64,000 nucleotides of DNA, taken from NCBI GenBank assembly GCA_022482545.1, contig JAKVOZ010000006.1:54117-118116 (forward strand). The letters run 5' to 3'. Both the position numbers and the translations under genes were made by a program. The notes beneath the pieces were generated by a model. The model was not told the origin of the DNA. It saw only the letters and a program-made list of their open reading frames with translations, and did not search any database. This document shows, one piece after another, positions 16,894 through 24,757 of this stretch. Positions within the stretch are counted from its first letter, which is position 1. Each line of letters begins with the position of its first letter. The stretch is from Bacteroidales bacterium. Its GTDB lineage: Bacteria > Bacteroidota > Bacteroidia > Bacteroidales > P3.

Positions 16894-17477
16894 TGAAAAA
16901 ATTTTTATTTGTTGCCATACTTTCATTGATTTATTGTAATCTATCTTCATCTCAATCTTTGTTTGCATCAATTGACGGCAAGCCATTGTCAAAAACAGAT
17001 ATTGAATACTTTAATGGTAAAGACAAGATGACGATAAGCCTTAATGATAACGAGAAAAATGGTGGCACAATAACAATAAAAACAACCCAAACCTACACAT
17101 ACAACGCCAAACAAGCATATAGCCATCTTAGATATAAGGTTTTAAACAACAAAAAACTTAATACAAGTTTGGTTTTCATTGAAACGTTCAACGATATTAG
17201 CCTTGGCTGTGAGGTTATTCAAGTAAAAAATGGGCAAATCAATAATATTGGCAAGATGTTTGTTGCTTCCTACACAAAAGATAATGGAGAGAGAATGAAT
17301 TATAATAGTATCCTTCCATACCTTTCAATATATAAGACAAGCAATCAAACATTTATATTTTTTGAGACGCCACTTGTTGTAATCAATCCTAATGAAAGTG
17401 ATGAGAAAATAGTAAAAGGCAAGGAGGTTTATTATTTAATTTCACCGGAAGGCATAAATCTAAAACATACATTATAA
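16893..17477 (+). CDS. Exported hypothetical protein
   Basis: The protein has 194 residues and begins MKKFLFVAILSLIYCNLSSSQS, a signal peptide. The mature part is beta-rich with no domain that I recognise (LFASIDGKPLSKTDIEYFNGKDK, then a segment with NDISLGCEVIQVKNG). It overlaps the YwqK-type gene by one base, so the two are translated from one transcript and probably act together at the envelope. A terminator hairpin follows at 17492-17540. Confidence 0.6.
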   Translation: MKKFLFVAILSLIYCNLSSSQSLFASIDGKPLSKTDIEYFNGKDKMTISLNDNEKNGGTITIKTTQTYTYNAKQAYSHLRYKVLNNKKLNTSLVFIETFNDISLGCEVIQVKNGQINNIGKMFVASYTKDNGERMNYNSILPYLSIYKTSNQTFIFFETPLVVINPNESDEKIVKGKEVYYLISPEGINLKHTL

Positions 17478-17491
17478 CATATAGCGACCAA

Positions 17492-17545
17492 ACAAAGAAA
17501 GGGTAGAATGTATTAAGCAAACGTTCTATCCTTTCTTTGTTTTAG
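17492..17545 (+). terminator. Terminator of the YwqK operon
   Basis: A 19 bp inverted repeat (17492-17510 and 17522-17540, two wobble positions; core AAAGAAAGGGTAGAA) is followed by TTTTAG, 14 bases after the stop codon. Confidence 0.85.
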
Positions 17546-17549
17546 TAGT

Positions 17550-17691
17550 TTATTTTCTTAATAGAGAAGATTGTTTTTTGAAGATAATAAAACATAATGG
17601 CATTATATTAGTGATAGAATGGCATTATGATGATAACATAATGGCATTTTGTTGCAATAGAATGGCATTATGTTTCTTACATAATGGCATT
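17550..17691 (-). repeat. Five-palindrome intergenic element, copy 2
   Basis: Five AATGGCATT nonamers (the reverse complement of AATGCCATT) start at 17596, 17618, 17640, 17661 and 17683 (pitch 22, 22, 21, 22). The 45-base arm at 17550-17594 is identical to the arm of copy 3 at 26595-26639. The element lies between converging genes, right after the terminator of the YwqK operon. The outer flank is shortened relative to the other copies (CTATACAAA). Confidence 0.9.
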
Positions 17692-17783
17692 CTATACAAA
17701 TAAAAAGAGAAGATATTTTATTACCTTCTCTTTTTGAATTAGTTATTTAATAAACTAATTTATCTAATTAATTGTTTTTTATC

Positions 17784-19049
17784 TTATTTCTTATTTGTCA
17801 TAATACTAAGAATCATATCATCAGTGTCATTCATCGCATGCATTCCTATTTTACCTAAATCGTTTATTGAGCAATCAATATCGCTTTCAGATATTCCATC
17901 AGTTGGACTAACAACAACATCATTCATTGCTAAAAGAGAAGAATCAAATGCAGAGTTTAGCCCTGCTGCTATCTTCAATGCACATGATGGTTTAGCACCA
18001 TCACAAACCATTCCTGTTATTGTATTAATCATATTCTTGATAGCATAACATATTTGATGATAACTGCCACCGCTAAGATAAACTATTGCAGAACTTACGC
18101 CCATTGAAGCATTAACCGCCCCACAAAGAGCAGACAATCTACCTATTTTGCTTTTGATGTAGATAGACATAAGATGAGAAAGCGTTAAAGCACGAATAAT
18201 CTGCTCATCACTTTTATTCTTCTTCTTACCATAAAAATATACTGGAAGCGTACAAGTTATACCTTGATTGCCACTGCCAGAATTACTATAAATTGGAAGA
18301 GTTATTCCGTCCATTCTCGCATCTGATGCAGCACATGTTCTTGCTATTATTTCTTTTCTATCACTTTTGTCTTCGCTATTGAATAGTAGTCGTCCCACTT
18401 GTAAGCCATATTTTCCTTCCAAGCCTTTTTCGCTACATTTTTCATTTAAAAGAACAGTGTCCATTATCCATTTCAACTCGTCAATGTTTGTTTTCGTTGC
18501 ATAATCAAACACTTCTTTTGTTGAAAGTGATGAAAGAACATCATTAACATTTGCCTTACTTTCGTTATTTGATAATTCTTTATGAAAAACTACTTCATTG
18601 TTTTTTTCGCAATGAATAAAGTTTGTATGCGTTTGAGCAATTATTGCCTTGGATTTATTATTCTTGCCATAACAAGTGCATTCTATATATAGTTTTTCGT
18701 CAGTTTCTTTTGGGTTAATTTCAATTGAATGATTTTTTATCCATTGTTGAGCTTGTGTTACATAGTTTTTGGCATTGCAAAGAACTTCTAATTCTTTTTT
18801 ACTCTCTCCACAAACAACTCCTAAGGCAATTGCTATTGGTAATCCTATCATTCCTGTTCCTGGAATACCAACACCCATAGCGTTTTTAATGATGTTCTTA
18901 CTTAAAAGCAAACTTACTTTTTCCACATCTTCTTCTAATAGTTCTTTTGCTTTACTAACGCACAACGCAACAGCAACTGGCTCTGTGCAACCAACAGCAA
19001 CAACAATGTTTTGCTTCATCAAATCTTTTATAGCTTCGTTCTTTGTCAT
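17784..19049 (-). CDS. L-cysteine desulfidase family protein (UPF0597, CyuA/YhaM type)
   Basis: This 421-residue protein begins with VAVGCTEPVAVALCVSKAKELL, where the GCTEP motif is typical of UPF0597. Further conserved parts are MGVGIPGTGMIGLPIAIALG, SNSGSGNQGITCTLPV, CGAVNASMGVSSAIVYL and GMVCDGAKPSCALKI, with several cysteines that are proposed [4Fe-4S] ligands. Members act as oxygen-sensitive cysteine desulfidases that yield sulfide, ammonia and pyruvate; annotation as a serine dehydratase alpha subunit is also common. It follows a thioredoxin-fold lipoprotein gene by 20 bases in the same direction. Function within this organism is inferred from the family. Confidence 0.82.
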   Translation of the reverse strand: MTKNEAIKDLMKQNIVVAVGCTEPVAVALCVSKAKELLEEDVEKVSLLLSKNIIKNAMGVGIPGTGMIGLPIAIALGVVCGESKKELEVLCNAKNYVTQAQQWIKNHSIEINPKETDEKLYIECTCYGKNNKSKAIIAQTHTNFIHCEKNNEVVFHKELSNNESKANVNDVLSSLSTKEVFDYATKTNIDELKWIMDTVLLNEKCSEKGLEGKYGLQVGRLLFNSEDKSDRKEIIARTCAASDARMDGITLPIYSNSGSGNQGITCTLPVYFYGKKKNKSDEQIIRALTLSHLMSIYIKSKIGRLSALCGAVNASMGVSSAIVYLSGGSYHQICYAIKNMINTITGMVCDGAKPSCALKIAAGLNSAFDSSLLAMNDVVVSPTDGISESDIDCSINDLGKIGMHAMNDTDDMILSIMTNKK

Positions 19050-19069
19050 CAGAGTAAAAAAAATTTATG

Positions 19070-19639
19070 TTATTTCTTATATATTTCCTTAATAATGTTT
19101 GCTCTATATTTTTCAGCATATACTTTTTCAAACTCTTCAAAAGAAAGATTCTTATCATATCCTTCTCCAAAGAAAACTAATGCTGGTTCAAGGTCTTTGG
19201 CATCAAGATAACCTGGAATAATAGTTACTGGCGAGAAATCGCTATTACGAAATACCATAGAAGGATAACCTCTTACTTGAAAAACTGTTGAAACCAATTC
19301 ATGCGTTGCTCCTCTTCCTTTTCTGCTTCCATTACCTTTATAGGTCTTTCCGTTAATTGTTACTTCATCACTTCCTTCTGCATCAAATTTTACTGGATAG
19401 TAATATTTGTTTAATAGTCTTGCTATGGTGTCATTAGAAAATGTGTTGGCATCAAGTCTTTTGCACCAACCGCACCAAGAAGTGTAACAATCAATAAAAT
19501 ATCTTTTGGCATTCTTGCCGTCTTTTGAGGCTTGTTTTTGAGCCTTGTTAATATTCATCCAATCAACTTTTGTTTGACTTGTACAACTGAATGAAAAAAC
19601 TACTGCTATTATAGCAATCAATAATGTTTTTAGTTTCAT
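19070..19639 (-). CDS. Thioredoxin-fold lipoprotein
   Basis: The protein has 189 residues with a lipoprotein signal peptide (lipobox FSFSC, Cys about residue 19) and a thioredoxin-like domain with active site CYTSWCGWCKRLD near residues 51-63. The CGWC motif and DTIARLLNKYYYPVKFDAEGSD resemble the thioredoxin_7/DUF255-like group of Bacteroidota. It should act as a periplasm-facing thiol oxidoreductase. The cis-proline region is RGYPSMVF. A TACCTTTG promoter element is at 19667-19660 on the minus strand. Confidence 0.85.
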   Translation of the reverse strand: MKLKTLLIAIIAVVFSFSCTSQTKVDWMNINKAQKQASKDGKNAKRYFIDCYTSWCGWCKRLDANTFSNDTIARLLNKYYYPVKFDAEGSDEVTINGKTYKGNGSRKGRGATHELVSTVFQVRGYPSMVFRNSDFSPVTIIPGYLDAKDLEPALVFFGEGYDKNLSFEEFEKVYAEKYRANIIKEIYKK

Positions 19640-19684
19640 ATTATTTAATATTTATTTTGCAAAGGTAAAAACTTTTTTTGTTTT

Positions 19685-20824
19685 TTATTTATTTTCTTCT
19701 ATTTTTATGATTTTCACTCCTGTGTAATAGAACTCTATCACTTGCCAATACTCGTATCCTTCTTGGCACATCTTAGCTGCTCCTTCTTGCGACATACCTA
19801 CTCCATGCCCGTAGCCTTTACCGTTCAACTTAACATCGCTACCAAATGGTTGAACAGTGAAAAATGTACTTTTTAAATTAAAATCTTTTCTTATTTGCGT
19901 AAGTGGAACATTCAAAAGTTTAGTTTTCCTGCCCTCTTCTTGCGAAAAATTTAAAATCTCTGTCTTATTATTATAATCTTTTACGTCAATACCTTTATCT
20001 TTAAAATACTTTAACCAATCTTTTTCTCTTATTCTTTTTTCCCAACGATAGTTTGGTTGATTAATTGAAAAACTATCTATCTTGGATTGAAGAAAACTAA
20101 TATCATTTTCCCAAACATCAGAAGCATTTACTGTTTGCCCTCCAGAGTTTGAATGAAAAAGTGTTTCTATTATATTATTATTTGAATCTACAATAACTTC
20201 TCCTTGACTTTTATTTGCTCCATCTATTACTTCTTTCTTATTTGCTCTTGACTTATATGCCTGACAATTTACTCCATCGCAAAGATTATAACCGTCTTTG
20301 ATATGCTTATTAATATTTCTTCTTAGATAATTTCTGCAACATATCGCTTGAACTTTAAAAAACTCTACATTATCACAAACACCTCCTACTTCCGATTGCA
20401 CAACACCTGCTAAATAGTTATCCTCTTTTACCTCATTAATAATTTTTAATCCTTTGTCTTTGCTATCTAAATAAATAAGAAGATTATCATCATATCTTCG
20501 TGATTTTAATGAAGGATTTGTTGGTGTTATTTGAAAGAAACATTTTAAATCATTTGAATAAAAATGAATTGTATCCACCTTCCCATAAATAGAATCATTG
20601 ATTGACAGCACTATTTTGTTATCTTGTTTTTCCAAATTTATTTTATCCTGTCTTTTTATATTAATACCTTTTAAGTTATCTGCATCAATAAAATAGTTTC
20701 CGAAAGAAGATGCTAATGTAATCTTATTAATATTATTTTCTGAGAATACTCTAATTTTTATATTTTGACTTTGACTTTTTGCAACAATGAAAAAGAGAAA
20801 AAGAATTATTATATATTTTTTCAT
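19685..20824 (-). CDS. SpoIID/LytB-domain protein
   Basis: The protein has 379 residues with a signal peptide (MKKYIIILFLFFIVAKSQSQ). The SpoIID domain is visible from about residue 130: LAGVVQSEVGGVCDNVEFFK, HSNSGGQTVNASDVWEN and the conserved end GKGYGHGVGMSQEGAAKMCQ. In spore formers this domain is a peptidoglycan lytic transglycosylase that acts on stripped glycan. In Bacteroidota related proteins are common and are presumed to work on the cell wall without sporulation. Its start overlaps the stop of lpxB by four bases. Confidence 0.85.
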   Translation of the reverse strand: MKKYIIILFLFFIVAKSQSQNIKIRVFSENNINKITLASSFGNYFIDADNLKGINIKRQDKINLEKQDNKIVLSINDSIYGKVDTIHFYSNDLKCFFQITPTNPSLKSRRYDDNLLIYLDSKDKGLKIINEVKEDNYLAGVVQSEVGGVCDNVEFFKVQAICCRNYLRRNINKHIKDGYNLCDGVNCQAYKSRANKKEVIDGANKSQGEVIVDSNNNIIETLFHSNSGGQTVNASDVWENDISFLQSKIDSFSINQPNYRWEKRIREKDWLKYFKDKGIDVKDYNNKTEILNFSQEEGRKTKLLNVPLTQIRKDFNLKSTFFTVQPFGSDVKLNGKGYGHGVGMSQEGAAKMCQEGYEYWQVIEFYYTGVKIIKIEENK

Positions 20825-21945
20825 TTCTTTATATTTAGGTAATCTACAATAGATTTTGCAATATTTTTTGAAGCACCTGCTGAACCAAGATTATTTTTTA
20901 GTATGGAATAATTAGCCTCCATCTCTTGACGATAAGGTTCATTAAACGCTATCTTCTTAAATTCTTTATCTAATTCTTCTTCATTCCATGAATTTTGTAA
21001 TAATTCAACAACAACAAGTCTTTTAAGAATAATATTAACTAATGAAATAAACTGCATTTTTGTGAAAAGTTTAATGATATTATAAGATATTGCACTTGTC
21101 TTATAGCAAACAACTTGCGGAATATCAAAGAGTGCTGTTTCCAAAGTTGCTGTTCCACTTGTTACAACAGCCGCATAAGAAACATTTAGCAAATCATAAG
21201 TATGATTAAATATTAATTTAACATTCTTATTCCCTATATATTTTTTGTAGAAGTTATCATTAAAATTATTAACTCCCGCAACAACAAAATCAAATTTATC
21301 ATATTTATTAACCAAACTAAGTTGTATTGGAAGCATTGCTTTTATCTCTTGCTTTCTACTGCCTGGCAAAATTGCAATGATTGGTTTTTCTCCAAGAGAA
21401 TAATCTTTTAAGAATTTATCTTTATCAACTGTTTTTTTGTATTCAGAAATTTCATCAAGCAATGGATTACCATAATATTCTACTTCCATATTATGTTTTT
21501 TATAAAAAGCCTTTTCAAATGGTAGAATAACATAAAGCTTAGTTAAAATCTTTCTCATTATTTTTATTCTTCCCTTTTTCCAAGCCCAAACCTGCGGAGA
21601 AATATAATAGAATATCTTAAAACCTTTACTATAAGCAAACTTAGCTATTTTAAGATTAAATCCTGGATAATCTGTTAATATTATTGCATCTGGATTGTAT
21701 TCAATTATATCTTTCTTACAAAAAGACAGATTATGCAAAACCGTTTTTAAGTTCGCTATAACTTCTAAAAAACCCATAAAAGCTAAGTCTTTGATATGTT
21801 TTACTATCTCAACGCCTTGTTGTTTCATCATATCTCCGCCCCAACATCTAAACTCAGCCTCGTTATCTCTTTCTTTTATTTCTTTTATTAGCATAGATGA
21901 ATGTAAATCTCCTGACATCTCTCCTGCTATAACATAATATTTCAT
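20821..21945 (-). CDS. lpxB: Lipid-A-disaccharide synthase
   Basis: The protein has 374 residues and begins MKYYVIAGEMSGDLHSSMLI, the LpxB signature. Other conserved parts are DYPGFNLKIAKFA, YYISPQVWAWKKGR, AILPGSRKQEI and SGTATLETALFDIPQVVCYK. The enzyme joins UDP-diacylglucosamine and lipid X to make the lipid A disaccharide. I prefer the start at 21945, preceded by GGAGG about 12 bases upstream, to an in-frame start at 21978 that would add a non-conserved tail. It follows surE and a small membrane gene, an order also seen elsewhere in Bacteroidota. Confidence 0.95.
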   Translation of the reverse strand: MKYYVIAGEMSGDLHSSMLIKEIKERDNEAEFRCWGGDMMKQQGVEIVKHIKDLAFMGFLEVIANLKTVLHNLSFCKKDIIEYNPDAIILTDYPGFNLKIAKFAYSKGFKIFYYISPQVWAWKKGRIKIMRKILTKLYVILPFEKAFYKKHNMEVEYYGNPLLDEISEYKKTVDKDKFLKDYSLGEKPIIAILPGSRKQEIKAMLPIQLSLVNKYDKFDFVVAGVNNFNDNFYKKYIGNKNVKLIFNHTYDLLNVSYAAVVTSGTATLETALFDIPQVVCYKTSAISYNIIKLFTKMQFISLVNIILKRLVVVELLQNSWNEEELDKEFKKIAFNEPYRQEMEANYSILKNNLGSAGASKNIAKSIVDYLNIKK

Positions 21946-21949
21946 TTTA

Positions 21950-22255
21950 TTATATCCTCCAATTAAAAGCATTAGCAAAATGACCCATATTATATAATGA
22001 GTACATAATTAAGCCTAATGTTATAACTAAAATAATCATTACTCCTTTGGTACTTTTGTGATATTTGTTCTTTGCATACCAACGCATTAATAGTATCTCT
22101 GGTACAACAGCGAATAAGAATATTTTACTCTCTGCTTGAATATCACATTTAAACACAACAAGTCCAATATATAATATACCTGCTGTAAGTATAGTAATAA
22201 CTAATCCAGCAAGAATACCAAACCATATATTATCTTTCTTTAATAAATCTATCAT
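21950..22255 (-). CDS. Small membrane protein between surE and lpxB
   Basis: This 101-residue protein has three hydrophobic segments (FGILAGLVITILTAGILYIGL, IFLFAVVPEILLMRWYA, GVMIILVITLGLIMYSLYNM). The start codon overlaps the surE stop (ATGA, 22252-22255) and lpxB begins 4 bases after its own end, so the three genes are tightly coupled. The function is not known; a role in envelope lipid synthesis is suggested only by the neighbours. Confidence 0.75.
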   Translation of the reverse strand: MIDLLKKDNIWFGILAGLVITILTAGILYIGLVVFKCDIQAESKIFLFAVVPEILLMRWYAKNKYHKSTKGVMIILVITLGLIMYSLYNMGHFANAFNWRI

Positions 22256-23016
22256 AATGTTTCAAATTTTGTTCTAATCTTATCAATAAAATTATATGCT
22301 GTAAAATCAACATGCATTGGCACAATACTTGCATAATGATTCATCATCGCATTATAATCAGCCTGTGGAGACTTATCAGTACAATGATACGTACCACTCA
22401 ACCAATAAAATGTTTTTCCTTCATCTTTTTCTTCCACATCAAAATCTTCGTCCCAATAAGCCTCTGCTTGATGACATACTTTCATTCCTTCTATTTGTCC
22501 TTGTGGAAAATTAACATTAAGGCATATGTTTTTATCTAATCCATTGTTTAACACTTCTTCTGTTATTGAACGTATATACTTAGTACAAAAAGAAAAATCT
22601 GCATCACTCTTATCATCATTAAGTGAAAAGCCTATACTTGGAATATTTTCCGCACATCCCTCCATAACAGCCGCCATTGTACCAGAATAAATAGTGTTTA
22701 TAGAAGCATTAGAACCATGATTAATACCTGCAACAAGCAAATCTGGCAAACGATTGAGCACTTTATTGAATGCCATCTTCACACAATCAACAGGCGTTCC
22801 TTCAAGAGAATATTCTTGTAGCGATTGTTCTTCATTGTTAAGCGTAAGTTTTAATGGAGAACCAACAGTTATTGAATGCGATTTGCCTGACATTTGTTTT
22901 TGAGGAGCAACAACAACAATATCTCCATAATCTTGCATAATAGAAATTAAATGTTTAAGTCCCTTTGCATTATATCCGTCATCATTTGTAATAAATATTA
23001 GTGGTCTATTTGCCAT
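22252..23016 (-). CDS. surE: 5'/3'-nucleotidase SurE
   Basis: This 254-residue SurE has the metal-binding start ITNDDGYNAKGL at residues 8-19, followed by MSGKSHSITV, SLEGTPVDCVKMAF and the conserved VAGINHGSNASINTIYSGT region (two parts: VAGINHGSNA, SINTIYSGTM). It removes phosphate from nucleoside monophosphates and some other substrates. Length is normal. It is the first gene of a surE, membrane protein, lpxB, SpoIID run. Confidence 0.95.
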   Translation of the reverse strand: MANRPLIFITNDDGYNAKGLKHLISIMQDYGDIVVVAPQKQMSGKSHSITVGSPLKLTLNNEEQSLQEYSLEGTPVDCVKMAFNKVLNRLPDLLVAGINHGSNASINTIYSGTMAAVMEGCAENIPSIGFSLNDDKSDADFSFCTKYIRSITEEVLNNGLDKNICLNVNFPQGQIEGMKVCHQAEAYWDEDFDVEEKDEGKTFYWLSGTYHCTDKSPQADYNAMMNHYASIVPMHVDFTAYNFIDKIRTKFETL

Positions 23017-23062
23017 AAATTGAATTTTAAAATTTAAATAAAAAGCAAAAATACTAAAATCA

Positions 23063-23093
23063 TTTGGTATTACAATAAAAAAAAGTACTTTTG
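23063..23093 (+). promoter_or_regulatory. Promoter of the GtrA-like gene
   Basis: TTTG (23063-23066), 19 nt, TACTTTTG (23086-23093). It is about 20 bases before the start at 23113. Confidence 0.65.
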
Positions 23094-23112
23094 CAAAAGA
23101 AAATTTAAATTT

Positions 23113-23610
23113 ATGATTAAAAAGATAATAAAATTACCAATAAATCTTTTGCTTAAAATAAAGAATAGGTTTATAAGGTTTCTTTTTGTTGGCGTTATAA
23201 ATACAATAGTAGGGTACATATTATTTGTTTTATGTATTTGGATAGGACTTTATCGTCCAGTTGCTTTACTTGTTTCTTATATATTAGGAATACTGTTTAA
23301 TTATAAGACAACAGGATATATTGTTTTTGAAAATAAATCCAATAGACTTTTGCTTCAATTTTTTGTTGTCTATGGAATAACATATGTTATTAATGCTTTG
23401 GAATTACATTATCTTGCCAAGACTTCTATTTATTCAACAATCATTTCTTATGATTATTTAGATATAATAGGCAAACTAAGCATAGATGTAAAGAAAGCAG
23501 GAGATGCAATTGGTCAAGCAATAGTTGTTTTCCCTAATGCAGTAATAACATTCCTACTTAATAAAACTTTTGTATTTAAAGACAAAAAGAAAAAAGAAGA
23601 AAAGCAATAG
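23113..23610 (+). CDS. GtrA-family membrane protein
   Basis: The protein has 165 residues with four hydrophobic segments: FLFVGVINTIVGYILFVLCI, VALLVSYILGILFNYKTTGY, LLLQFFVVYGITYVINALEL and GQAIVVFPNAVITFLLNKTF. The pattern RFLFVGVINT at the start and FLLNKTFVFK at the end is typical of GtrA, which is thought to move lipid-linked sugars or take part in cell-surface polysaccharide synthesis. A loop of about 35 residues between segments 3 and 4 is longer than usual. It stands alone and faces lpxD. Confidence 0.85.
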   Translation: MIKKIIKLPINLLLKIKNRFIRFLFVGVINTIVGYILFVLCIWIGLYRPVALLVSYILGILFNYKTTGYIVFENKSNRLLLQFFVVYGITYVINALELHYLAKTSIYSTIISYDYLDIIGKLSIDVKKAGDAIGQAIVVFPNAVITFLLNKTFVFKDKKKKEEKQ

Positions 23611-23614
23611 ACAC

Positions 23615-24649
23615 TTATCTATTTTCTTTCTCTTTTAATTGTTTTTCTAATTCAGATATTCTTTTTTCAAGTTGTGGTAATTTTTCAAAAAGAATAAATG
23701 ATTTCATATAACTTCTTGCATTTGTTGCAGGATAACCAAACATAGCACTATCATCTTTAACCTGAGAGATTACTCCTGCCTTTGCTCCTATTTTAACTCT
23801 GTCGCCAACATGAATATGTCCTGATATTCCAACTTGTCCTCCTATAAAACAATTACTTCCAACGCTTGTAGAACCTGCTATTCCACTTTGAGCAGACATT
23901 GCTGTTGATTGTCCAACTGTTACATTGTGTGCTATTTGACAAAGATTATCTATTTTAGTTCCTTTTTCAATAACCGTACTTCCCATTGTTGAACGGTCTA
24001 CTGTTGTATTTGCTCCAAGTTCAACATCATCTTTAAGTACTACATTACCTATCTGTGCAATCTTTTCAAAACTTCCATCGCTTAAAGGTGCAAATCCAAA
24101 ACCATCTGCTCCTAAAACAACACCAGAATGTAAGATACAATTATTTCCAATCACTGTATCATGATAAATCCTTACTCCTGCATAAATAGTAACGTTTTCT
24201 CCTATCGTAACGTTTTCTCCTATATAAACTTGTGGATAAATCTTGCAACCTTTCCCTACTTTACTATATTTTTCTATAACAACAAATTCTCCAACATATA
24301 TATCTTTATCAACATTTGCTTGCTTATCTATAAATGCCAATGATGATATTCCTTTTCTATTAAAACGATATTCATTATATATAGACAACAACTTAGCAAA
24401 ACTACTATAAGAATCCTTAACTCTAATAAGCGTAGGACTAACTTTCCCTTCTAAAACAAAATCTTCATTAACTATAACAATACTCGCATTCGTATCATAC
24501 AAATAATGATTATATTTTGGGTTAGCAAGAAATGATAATCCATTCTTTTCTCCTTGCTCAATCTTACATAATTTGCTAACTTTTATATTTTCATCGCCTT
24601 CTACTCTACCTTCAAGTAAAGATGCTATTTGTTGTGCTGTAAATTCCAT
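23615..24649 (-). CDS. lpxD: UDP-3-O-acylglucosamine N-acyltransferase
   Basis: This 344-residue protein has an N-terminal uridine-binding domain (about residues 1-100) and a left-handed beta-helix of hexapeptide repeats (NVTIGENVTIYAGVRI, GNNCILHSGVVLGADGFGFAP). The catalytic histidine should lie in NLCQIAHNVTVGQ. A C-terminal helix (LPQLEKRISELEKQLKEKEN) completes the trimer-forming layout. It adds the amide-linked acyl chain in lipid A synthesis. Converges with the GtrA-like gene with only 4 bases between the ends. Confidence 0.95.
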   Translation of the reverse strand: MEFTAQQIASLLEGRVEGDENIKVSKLCKIEQGEKNGLSFLANPKYNHYLYDTNASIVIVNEDFVLEGKVSPTLIRVKDSYSSFAKLLSIYNEYRFNRKGISSLAFIDKQANVDKDIYVGEFVVIEKYSKVGKGCKIYPQVYIGENVTIGENVTIYAGVRIYHDTVIGNNCILHSGVVLGADGFGFAPLSDGSFEKIAQIGNVVLKDDVELGANTTVDRSTMGSTVIEKGTKIDNLCQIAHNVTVGQSTAMSAQSGIAGSTSVGSNCFIGGQVGISGHIHVGDRVKIGAKAGVISQVKDDSAMFGYPATNARSYMKSFILFEKLPQLEKRISELEKQLKEKENR

Positions 24650-24757
24650 ATTCTTCTTTTTTTATTTCACTTTACAAAAATACTGCTTTTTTTTATCTTA
24701 TATGTTGTATTAGTAAAAAACTTTATAACTATATCACATTAACTATGCTTTTCTCTT

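Noticed and set aside
16141..17477. YwqK-type gene and its partner as a toxin-antitoxin pair
   Set aside because: The YwqK antitoxin name comes from database labels of MORN-like repeats. The partner has a signal peptide and no toxin motif, and both products appear to be envelope proteins.
18955..19211. Overlapping short frames around the cysteine desulfidase start
   Set aside because: They overlap the ends of two good genes (thioredoxin-fold lipoprotein and desulfidase) and show no domain.
19685..20824. SpoIID-type protein as a sign of sporulation
   Set aside because: SpoIID/LytB-domain proteins are widespread in non-sporulating Bacteroidota. No other sporulation gene is visible.
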